Source of the DNA: Taxillus chinensis
Taxonomy: Eukaryota; Streptophyta; Magnoliopsida; Santalales; Loranthaceae
DNA: 64,000 bases
Assembly (NCBI GenBank): GCA_023512835.1
Contig: CM042088.1
Coordinates: 59,765,579 to 59,829,578, forward strand
Direction: 5' to 3'
The notes beneath the pieces were generated by a model. The model did not search any database. It was not told where the DNA came from and saw nothing but the letters and a program-made list of their open reading frames with translations. Position 1 is the stretch's first letter, and the number at the start of each line of letters is the position of its first letter. Shown here one piece after another: positions 25,491-35,500 of the stretch. The translations under genes and the position numbers were made by a program.

Positions 25491-26047
25491 ATAGTAACCC
25501 CCAAACCCTCTGAAACCTAATAAAACTCATACTCAATACTACATATTAGCTTTTAATCACATATTATGTATTCAAGTTATAAGATTCAACTCAAAATTGG
25601 GTTTCCCCTAAAATTTAGGGTTCATAATCTAAATTCCATAAATTTGGGGTTAATTTCCATATTTTAGCTACTCTAGCAAGCATAATCAACAATATATGAG
25701 TGAAGAATGAATCCCTATCTCAAATTTGGGCGATTTAAGTTTGGATCGTTCAATCCCCTTTGCAAGCTCTTACTTCCTCCTCAAATGTTTTCTCTTTCTC
25801 TCTCTTCACGTATATGCACACACAACAGCAAATGAAGGTTCCTCCCCTATTTTCTCTATTTATACTTCATTTAATTCCTTAAAATATCAAAATTACCTTC
25901 ATAGGGCTTGAACTCCAAAACGAGCTCAATTACTGTCAAAATGCTCCGTTTGATGAGCACATTATTGTTTAAATATTTTTATTCCTCAATATGCATTCCA
26001 TCATAAGGCTATCTCCTAGAACCTCAACCATGGGGCATTATAGGTGG

Positions 26048-27330
26048 CGCACAACAACAATTTATGTGTAGCGTGGTATGTAGGGCATGTCGATGAATAG
26101 TATGCCATCATGCACGAAGCGCGTGGATAGAGTCTCATCCCTGCCTCAAATTCAAAGAAGATGGCGTTGTTTCATGATCCTATAATTAACTTCGAGATTA
26201 AGGTTTGGGTGACTTTGGGATGTAGATTTCATGTTGAACTCCTTCAGAATATGTACTGAAATTCCAACTTTTGGCTTACTTCAAGATATAATCTTTGTCT
26301 TGAACTGAAATTAGCTTCTTCGTCTCAAACTAAAGCTTTCTTCGTTAATGGATTACTTTGAGTTAAAAGCCTTCCCTTTGAGATAGAATTCTCATCTCGA
26401 ACTCCTTCAAGAAAGCATTATGACTTTTCTTCAATAAGTTCTCTTTGAGATCTAAAACTCCTACTTTATTTGAGATATTGAAGTGCCCATGCTTCAACTC
26501 AAACCAAACTTCCAAGACGTAGTCAATTTTTCATTGTTTTTTCTCTAAACATAGTTTGTTTGTTGTCAGTTCATCTTTTTTAACTCACTAATACTTAAAA
26601 GGCAACAAAACACTGAAAAATAACATAATAAATCATTTAAGGTATAAAATGGATCTTTACATTGATTTCTAAGCTAGAATAAAATTTAGGCCAAAGTATT
26701 ATAAAAAATAATAAAGAAAATGACCTAAATATTACAATTTTATGTTATAATCATCGGGAGTATGAGTTTAAAGCTAAATCATAAAACTGCTACTCCAAAT
26801 GTGACACCCACTACAAAGGATAAGTACAATGAGATTGAGAAGTAAATAAAAAAAGAAATAAAAATATTTTACCAACTATATTAATTAGTGAAATTTAATA
26901 AGATTTTACGATCACATTTTCTTTAATAACAAAGTAGTAATTTTTGTATTTAACTATTTCTTTAAAGTTTAAATTTAAATTTGTAGTATTGTTTTGAGCA
27001 TGTTTATTGTAAGTTTTGATTTTTATATTCTATTTTTTGAATTCTATTGTAATTTATATTGAATTGTAATTTGAAAATAATTTTTGTTTGGTAACAGAGA
27101 GAATGTATTTTTTTTTAAATTGAATCCTAATAAGATCAGAAAAATAATATTTAATGGTCCCAAACAATAAAATAGAGGAAAAATTAAAAATAAAATGTAA
27201 AAACATTATTTAATTCTCAGAATAAACTTGAATTTAAATTTGAAATAAAAATAGTAAATAATATTTTTTTAAAAATATTTTTAATTTTTTATTATTTTAA
27301 ATTAAAATAAATTCATATTAAATTCATCCA
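26048..27330. other. No gene seen; AT-rich intergenic DNA
   Basis: No convincing coding frame. Around 26160-26520 there are loose direct repeats built on CTTTGAGAT and CTCGAACTCCTTCA, with no clear unit length. The rest is poly(A/T)-rich. Confidence 0.6.
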
Positions 27331-27332
27331 TT

Positions 27333-27480
27333 AGAGCAACTCCAACCCACTTTGTATTATACAGATGTTGACAGTAAAACTTAAAATTTTTGCTCCAATA
27401 GACTCTTCACATCTAAAAATGGCTACAGTAACTCTTTACAAATGAAGAGTTACTGTTCATTATCTATATAATATTATATT
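27333..27480. repeat. MITE-like terminus with hairpin
   Basis: It starts with TTAGAGCAACTCCAACCCAC, a type of terminus I associate with plant MITE-like repeats. It includes a hairpin GTAACTCTT (27429-27437) with AAGAGTTAC (27447-27455), loop TACAAATGA. No matching right end was found, so the extent is uncertain. Confidence 0.45.
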
Positions 27481-27599
27481 ATTTTCTTTATTTATCTCTT
27501 TTCTCTTCTCCCTTCTCCCTCTTCCTTGATCTCCTCTCTCCTCCTCTTCGGTTGCCACTGCTACCGCCTCCCGCCACCTCCTTCCTTTGGTTACTGCCT

Positions 27600-27740
27600 C
27601 CTCCCTCCTCCTTCCAGTCAAGGCCCGACACCCCCGACGTCAGCCACCTCCGGAAGTGCACCGACTTTGTACACGCCTTCATGCTCGGGTTCGACAACGT
27701 TGTTGCCTTCCTCCAAGCCCAGCTACACACACCAACCAAT
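27600..27740 (+). pseudogene. Fragment resembling PNO1 (KH-domain ribosome-assembly protein)
   Basis: In one plus-strand frame, codons 27621-27700 read RPDTPDVSHLRKCTDFVHA followed by FMLGFD. I recognise this as the stretch before the KH domain of PNO1/DIM2, the partner of NOB1 in 40S subunit maturation. Similarity fades by about 27720, and neither the conserved KH domain nor an upstream exon is present, so this is a captured or retained fragment, not a gene. The surrounding 27490-28075 is unusually GC- and CT-rich against AT-rich flanks. Long frames on both strands here are by-products of that composition. Identification is from memory of the family, without a search. Confidence 0.6.
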
Positions 27741-28261
27741 CCCACGCTAGTTGGAGGAGGTACCAGAGCCAACGCCGAGAGCCATTTATTGAGGGGGAGC
27801 ACCGCACGACGACACATTCTGAGAAGCCAGGTGTGCTTCCGTCCGGCTACGCATCGTCCGACTGCTTCGTGCGGCGTCTCACGGTAGCCAAGTGGCGGCG
27901 GAAGCTCCCTCTCTTCTTTGGTTCGTGCGCTTCCTTGATGTCTGGCCGGATCACACCCCTCTGCTTGGATCGCACGCATCCAGCGTTGCCCAGATTGCAC
28001 GCATCCAACGTTGCTCGGATTGCGTCGTCGTGTGGTGCTTCCCCTAGGCGAATGGCTCTCGATGTCGGCTCTTGACTTTTTATTATTATTTTAATAAAAA
28101 TATTTTAATAAAAATAAAAATAATATAAAGAGTAGTATTGAAGGGTAAATTTAAAAATAATCTTCACGTAAATAAATTTTATAAAATAGTATTAAAAATG
28201 CTTAGCAAACATTTCTTTGAAAAAAAACCTATGAAATACTGCCACCTCTTAATCGAGTCAA

Positions 28262-28450
28262 CATCCACGTGTCAAACAATAACCTCTCGTGCTGAGAAAT
28301 TAGCCCCTCACCGCGCGTGGGGTAAGAAGCGTACCTTTTTCTTCGGCGTCGTTGTCAGTTCGGTCGCGACTCTTTTCACCTTCAAAAATCCAATCAAACG
28401 CCGCGTCATCGGAGTCCACCTGTCGGACAATCATTTGACGCCACGTGTAC
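28262..28450 (+). promoter_or_regulatory. Two G-box motifs in the AGO1 promoter
   Basis: CACGTG occurs at 28266-28271 (as CCACGTGTC) and 28442-28447 (as CCACGTGTA), about 400 and 230 bp before the putative start of transcription. CACGTG is the core bound by plant bZIP and bHLH factors, and CACGTGTC also fits the abscisic-acid response consensus. Function here is inferred. Confidence 0.5.
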
Positions 28451-28665
28451 ATTACCACGGTAGGGCCGGCAGAGGACAGAACGGCCATTTTCACGGATCG
28501 CATCGCTCGTCCCGAGTCCACAGCGCCTTCCCGAGTCCCGACACCCCCCCCTTAAACCCCTCACTGAGTCACTGTGGCCGCAGTTTCGCCTCTTTCGCGA
28601 GGGGCTTCAACGGAGCGAACAGAGCTAGTACCTTTTTAGTTTTTTTGAAAAGCCCTCCGTTTTCC

Positions 28666-28813
28666 ATTATTTATACTTTCTCCCCTGTAAACCTCTTTTT
28701 CTTCTTCTTCAGACAGGCCACAGCGCAGCAGCTAGGAGGAGCTTGAACTACGTCCTCTTCCCTGATACTCAGTCACTGTCGTTGCCGATCCTGATTTTGC
28801 GGCCGCTTTCCAG
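28666..28813 (+). promoter_or_regulatory. AGO1 core promoter and 5'UTR exon 1
   Basis: A TATA-like ATTATTTATACT lies at 28666-28677, followed by CT-rich DNA in which transcription probably starts (about 28700). The non-coding first exon would end at 28813 (CCAG, donor GTAAAG). A leader intron follows to an acceptor either at 29521 (TTTGCAG) or 29560 (TTTTTAG), just before the ATG at 29568. A leader intron right before the ATG is common for plant genes; its exact ends need transcript data. Confidence 0.6.
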
Positions 28814-29567
28814 GTAAAGGCTTCCCTTTTCCCCACTGTTCGTACTTTTAAGCTCCAATATGCTGTATTTTGGGGCGGATCTGATGTTGTTCTAGCTTCT
28901 TATACGGATTTGCCTGGTCTATGTACTGACTTTTCTTCGATCTGGGTCACCATTCACGTGTTTTTGTGCACCGCCTGTGTGCTTCTGCGTATCCAAGTTA
29001 TGTTTCAAGTGTGTGCGTGTATTTACATATGCAATTATATTTACATTTTTGGGAAGGGCATGAAAAACATTTGTGTTGCAGCATTGAAGTTGTAGTTAAG
29101 TCTGTGTTATGTAACCATTTTTGTGGTGTTGTTGCTTTCAGTGAGGAGTGGGCCGAATATTGTTCCCTTTTAGGGTTTGTGTTCGTGGTTGTACTTTTGT
29201 GTGTTTTCAGTTGTCAAGCATGTATTTGTCTGTCTGTATGTACGTATGTGCTTGGGATATAATTGCTTTCTTTTCAGAATTGGGAAAAAATCGTCGCGCT
29301 GTTTATGGGTGGTAAACCAATGTTTTTTTTCTCCCTCGGTGACCACTTTTGAAGAGTTAGTAGTACTACTGGAGATATGGTTTTTACTAGAACGTTGAAA
29401 CCTCCACGGCTAAGAATAAACAAATTTGATATTTGATTCTTCTAAAGGAGGGTGCTTGTCCTTCTAATTAGATTTCAGGTTCAGGTTGTCTTTTATATAA
29501 TGTTGTCTCTACTGTTTGCAGTTGGTGTTTGCGTGTTTTTATAATTTCCCACTTTTTAGGAATCAGC

Positions 29568-32500
29568 ATGCCTAGAAAGAGGAGAACTGACCTTCCCCGT
29601 GGTGGTCAGAGGGGTGAAAGCTCTGAGTTCCCGGAGGCTGGCAGTGGCAGCAGTCGTGGGTCCCATCGGCCTGTTGAACAAGCTGCACCTCATCAACAGC
29701 ATCAGGGGGGGCGAGGTGGTGGATATCAGGGAGGCAGAGGTTGGGCGCCCCAGGGTAGCCAAGGAGGTCGAGGAGGATATGGTGGCGGCCGTGCTGGGCC
29801 TCAACGCGGAGGAACAGAAACGCACTATTATGGTGGTAGCCCTGAATACCAAGGCAGAGGAAGAGTTGCTCCTTATGAATCATCAGGTGGCACTCAATGT
29901 GGCAGCCCCAGCATGGTTGGAAACCCTGAATACCAAGGCAGAGGAAGAGCTGCTCCTTATGAATCATCAGTTGGCACTCAACGTGGCAGTCCCAGCATGG
30001 GCATTGGCCGTGGGGTTGTATCATATCCTCCTGGCTCTTCAACAAGACCGCCAGTTCCCGAGCTGCACCAAGCAACCCAGGCTCCTCATCAGGCCATGGG
30101 TATCCCCCAGCAAGCAACCCAGGCTCCGTATCAGGCTGGGATGACTCCTCATCTGCCTATGGCATACATGCAACAGGAAGGATTGTGTTTTGAGGCTAGT
30201 TCTTCTAGGCCATCTGAATCATCACAAGTGACAGAGCAGTTTAAACAGTTTTCTATCCAGAAAGAAGAAGCTCACAGCCAAGCAATACAACCCTCCCCCT
30301 TAAGTAAATCAATGAAGTTCCCTCTTAGGCCAGGCCAGGGTCAAACTGGTGTGAAATGTATTGTGAAGGCAAATCACTTTTTTGCTGAGTTACCAGACAA
30401 AGATCTGCACCAGTATGATGTAGGTTTCTTGTATTTTTTTTTGAAAATATTATTACTTTATAATATTGTTAGAATGCACATGTTATTAAAAATCCCATTG
30501 AATCCCTGGTTTTAAATGCCTCACAGGTTTCAATTTCACCAGAGGTCACATCACGAGGTGTTAACCGAGCTGTGATGGCTCAGCTGGTAAACTTGTACCA
30601 GAATTCTCATCTTGGAAAGCGGCTCCCTGCATATGATGGTAGAAAGAGTCTGTATACTGCAGGACCGCTTCCTTTTGTGTCTAAAGAATTCAAAATTAAT
30701 CTCATAGATGAAGATGATGGATCAGGCGCACCTAGGTTTTTTTCCCATATCTTAGTTGTATCCTCTAAATTCAGTGACTGTTATTAATGCTATTTTTCCA
30801 AAGAATCTTTGCAAATGTCTTTTTCTTGATGCAGGAGACAGAGGGAATTCAAAGTTGTTATTAAGTTTGCTGCACGTGCTGATCTTCACCATCTAGAATT
30901 GTTTCTACATGGAAGGCAAGCTGATGCACCGCAAGAAGCATTGCAGGTTCTTGACATTGTATTACGCGAGCTGCCTACATCTCGGTATTGATATTATTCT
31001 CCCTTATCCCTCCTTTTGTTGTTTGAGGTGTATATCATACTCTTGGTGCAGTTGCTTCGTGCATTTTTAAGTTATTGTGCTCTGATTTCTCCAGGTATTG
31101 GCCCGTGGGGCGCTCATTTTATTCTCCTAAGCTAGGAAGGCAGCCTCTTGGTGAAGGTTTGGAAAGTTGGCGTGGATTTTATCAAAGCATTCGTCCTACA
31201 CAGATGGGACTTTCTCTTAATATCGGTGAGTATTCATAGTTTTGTCTTCATTAGCATCTGTGTTTGTTTTTTACATGCTTGAATTTTTCTGTTTGCTTGT
31301 CAATAAATCCATGTCTTTCTTACAACAATAATTACTCGCCTCTTTCCAGAAATGATCTGACTTTATTTTTGTGCATGGTGCAGATATGTCATCCACTGCT
31401 TTTATTGAGCCACTGCCTGTCATTGCCTTCGTAACCAAACTCCTGAATCGTGACATTTCTTCTAGACCCTTGCCTGATGCTGATCGTGTTAAGGTTGAGT
31501 TTTTCACTTCATTTTGTTAGTCTCATTAAATCCCGTATTTGTAACTAACCTCAGATTACTACATTCATTTTCTGACTGATTCTTGTTTTGTTTAATGTGA
31601 CCCAATTATTAATTTTATTTGTCTCATTGAATCCTATGCTTGCTACATGTGTCTTTCCATTTCATGTTTTTGCTCGTGTGTTCACAGATTAAGAAGGCTC
31701 TCAGAGGGGTGAAAGTCGAAGTTACACATCGAGGGAATATGCGCAGAAAATACCGTATATCTGGTCTAACAACTCAGGCGACAAGAGAGCTGACGTAATT
31801 TTTTTAGTGTAGTCTGTATTCTGCTATAATGCATATTTGAATTATCTAGACTTTGTTCTATTGTGCTAGTATCTCACTGACATGGTAAATTTGTTGTTTT
31901 GTTTAGTTTCCCTGTTGACGAGAGTGGTACACTGAAATCTGTTATTGAGTACTTCCATGAGACATATGGCTTTGTTATTCAGCATACTCAATGGCCTTGT
32001 CTACAAGTGGGAAATGTGCAGAGGCCAAATTATTTACCGATGGAGGTTCATGCCAATGCCTGACTGATCATTGTTTCTGGTGCTTAAATACTGATTATAT
32101 GCATACTAATTTGGTCAAATAATTTCAGGTTTGTAAGATTGTAGAAGGCCAGAGGTACTCCAAGCGGTTGAATGAGAGACAAATCACTGCTTTACTGAAA
32201 GTTACATGTCAGCGCCCTCAAGATAGGGAACTGGATATTGTGGAGGTCAGTTGTAAGAAAGCTGCTTTCTTCTTCGTTTTTTCTTTTATGTTGGTTGTAT
32301 CAATGTTTCACATTTTACTTTTGTTTCTGATCGATGACATTGAAGGTTTCTCCCAATCTTCCACTATGAATAAAGTAGTTTGATTCTTCATTATTAAAAT
32401 GCAAATTTATAACCATATAACCATTGGAGTATATTTTTATGTTTGATTTGGGTTCTCCCATTTAACATTTGAATCTCCTTTTTGTCTAGACTGTTCGTCA

Positions 32501-35500
32501 TAATGCCTACCAAAAGGATGAATATGCAAAAGAGTTTGGGATAAAAATCAGTGAGAGGCTTGCATCGGTGGAGGCCCGCATTCTGCCTGCACCATGGGTA
32601 ATTAATTTGCTGATTTCATAGATTCTGTGCTTATTTAGTTTATGCATCCCATTTTTTATGGATGCGAATGATTCATGTACTGGCACGTTTCTTTTGAGCA
32701 GCTCAAGTATCATGAAACAGGCAAAGAAAGGGATTGTCTACCACAGGTTGGTCAATGGAATATGATGAACAAGGTATACTGGTCCTCCTCTTCATAAAAC
32801 TTTAGATATCGAGTATTATAACAATTTCAGGTTATGACACGGGTAAGTTTATTCATAATGTGTGGATTTTTTTTTTCCTTCGGATTATTCCATCTATTTG
32901 TAAAAGGGTAAAACATTTCTCGTGCGTTCCAGCTGCACCCAATATGGGTCAACAAAACAAGGAAAAAGGAAGGCCGCATATCTCTCCTAATCATTAATCT
33001 CTCTAATTCTCTTCAGTCAACGAGCTGCCCTCATCATTGGTGATCTCTCTCTATCTCTCCCAATAGAAATCTCCCTCTCGATTGATGATGACACTAGCAC
33101 CTGCCACTCACATTGGTGACATGGAATTTGGAGACCCATAAGCTTTGTTTTCTGGGAATTAACCCAGGCACTCTGGTAGACAATAGTTATTAAAGGCGCA
33201 AGGTGCACCTAAGACGCAAAGGTTGGGCCTGGCCTAGGCGCAAGGCGCCAAAAGCGCGGGCCTGAAGGACATGAGGCGCACCTTTATATAAAAAAATTAT
33301 AAAATATACTAATAAAATAAACACAATATAGAGATAGAGCCGTAACCACATAAATAAACACAATAAACACATAAATATACTTGTGTTGGATACTTCTAAT
33401 TTGGATTTCTTCTTGAATTTTGAGATAGAGCCGTAACCAAAAATAAATAAGCAGTAACTAAAAATAAATAAGCAATATAGAGTACAGACTGCCCTCTTCA
33501 CTCTTCTCTTTTCACGATAGATATTAAAAACAAAAATAGACTGCAAACGACAGAGAAGCCGCCGGAAAGAGTTGTGTTGAAGCAAAAAAAAAGATAGAAA
33601 AAAACAGAGAGCAAGATGTGAACGACAGAGAAGACGCAAACGAGAAAGAGAAAAGATGTGACGGTGAGATCATGAGAGACGAGACGTGATTTGCGAGACG
33701 ATCGAGAGAAAACGCAATCTGCGAAATGCAATAGTAGCGGGAGTTGCAGCGGCAGTTAGAGAAGAGAGAAGAAGAGAGAATGACGTACCTAATGTTGACA
33801 CATGATCGTGAGACGACCGAGAGAAGACCTTGGTTTGCTGTCGCTAAGGTTGGCGTTGGAGGACGATCGCGATCGATTCTTTTTTTTTTTTTTTTTTTCG
33901 TTTTGATATATGGAAGATTGACGCATGATCGTGTCATCTCTTCAAAGCGCGTCTTTGTGACGCCTTGTGCCTGGTGAAGAAGCGCTAAAAAGCGTGCTTA
34001 AGGTGCGCTTCACGGAAGCTGCCCCAACTGGTAGAAAGGCGGACGCAACCCGCCTGGGATTTGTGCCTAGGTGCGCCTTTAATAACTATGCTGATAGATG
34101 GTTTTGCTTGAGCGCTGTTTGTTTGCTGCGGTAGGCCTAGAAAGACAGCCACTGCACCCAAGTAAATGGCTGGGCAGGTGTTGATCCAGTGAATTGACCC
34201 GACTTGGTTTATATCGTTTTATTTTGATGAACCCCATGCGACATATATTTTTGGGCATGGTTGGTAACGTCCCACTATCATCACCACTACCTGCAGCATA
34301 TGCAGATTAGAAGGGTTGAAATTACTGCACAAATGAATGGTTAAAAACCAGCGTGCATGCAGATTTTTAGACATGGATTTATAATTTTTTTTCCTTTTTC
34401 CTATATATTTTGATACAGATGTAAGATCAGGTAGTTGTGTGTCCATATTAGCCCATGTGTCCGATCCTTTTTCAGATCCTGCCCCTGGCTTGAGATTTAG
34501 AATGTGCACTGGGTTTGCCCTTTTTTAAGATAAAGTTGTTGTGGTTACTAAAAACTCACTGATTATCCTTTCCTTTCAGCCACTTCACGGATAAGCATGG
34601 GTTTTCTTGTGAATTGACCCACTACTATGTTGGAAGAAATTAAGGATTGATGAAGAGAGTCAGAGATAAAGACCTTCCTATTTTTTTTTTTCTAAAAACT
34701 TTCAATTTGTCTTTCCTTTTAACCAATACATTGTCGTTGGGTGGCTGGAGAATTGCAATTTTCCTGTTGCATGAGAAATGTTTTACCCTTCTTAAAATTA
34801 TACTTCCATTTATTCCCACTGTAAATTGAATGGGAAATTATTACATTGTTCCTCTTAAAGTATTCTTACCTAGTTTGATGCACATGGAAATGTTTTTTTA
34901 TTTGTTACTAAATGACACTTGGTGAATATAATAATAATAATAATAGTAATAATAATAATAATAATTATTATTATTAATATAATAGTAAAACTGCTGAAAA
35001 GGCATTCTTTCTTGGTTTTATTTGCCAGCATATTAAAGATATATGTGTATATATATATTGTTATATGGTGTAATTAATACTCTCCTAGTGTGCTTAAATA
35101 ATTTCTTTCATGGTTCATGACATTCCTTTCCAAACTACATTGCACTCGTGAACTAATGTCTTGAAATTATTCCTTTGATAGTTTTTTCTCAAGTTTTATG
35201 GTTGTTTGAATTCACCTATTTTTTTTAAATTGGTCCATTTTAATTATTCTCTTCTGCATTATTTTCTGAAAATTTTCTTTGTATTGGTTGCTATCCATTC
35301 CTTTTTTTAATTAAGTGTTCAATGCAATTGTTTCTATTCATTCTTTGTTACTGTCCTTGCATCTCTACACTTTATTTTAGTGGCTTGTTTAAAGATGCTA
35401 TTGTTTTGTTTATGTATTGTTTGTCAATCCAGATTGTAAATGGCTGTTGCTGTTGGATCCCTGCTGTCAACTCAAAAATTTAGGGCTTTAAACTTTTATT

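Larger units (their letters stand above)
22022..26042 (-). mobile_element. Solo gypsy LTR, minus strand, split by another LTR; near-TSD AGTGG/GGTGG
   Basis: Outer parts 22022-23339 and 25496-26042 form one minus-strand LTR of about 1.87 kb. On its own strand it begins TATAATGCCCCATGG and ends GGGGTGTAACA. The flanks AGTGG (22017-22021) and GGTGG (26043-26047) are probably a duplication with one mutation. It contains short-unit repeats of the CCTCTTAGGC type (22490-22680) and a U3 motif near 25930. Confidence 0.78.

Noticed and set aside
27488..28000. 170-residue open frame on the minus strand, plus overlapping frames on the plus strand
   Set aside because: GC-rich composition makes long frames in several phases; only the short PNO1-like stretch has a recognisable match, and it is on the plus strand.
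29572..30144. 181-residue open frames antisense to and in another frame of the first AGO1 coding exon
   Set aside because: They overlap the Gly/Gln-rich AGO1 exon, whose repetitive GC-rich codons leave other frames open; no family match is seen.
33190..33937. Overlapping minus-strand frames of 77-149 residues in AGO1 intron 11
   Set aside because: They lie in the inverted-repeat element and across a poly(T) tract; no transposase or other domain is visible.
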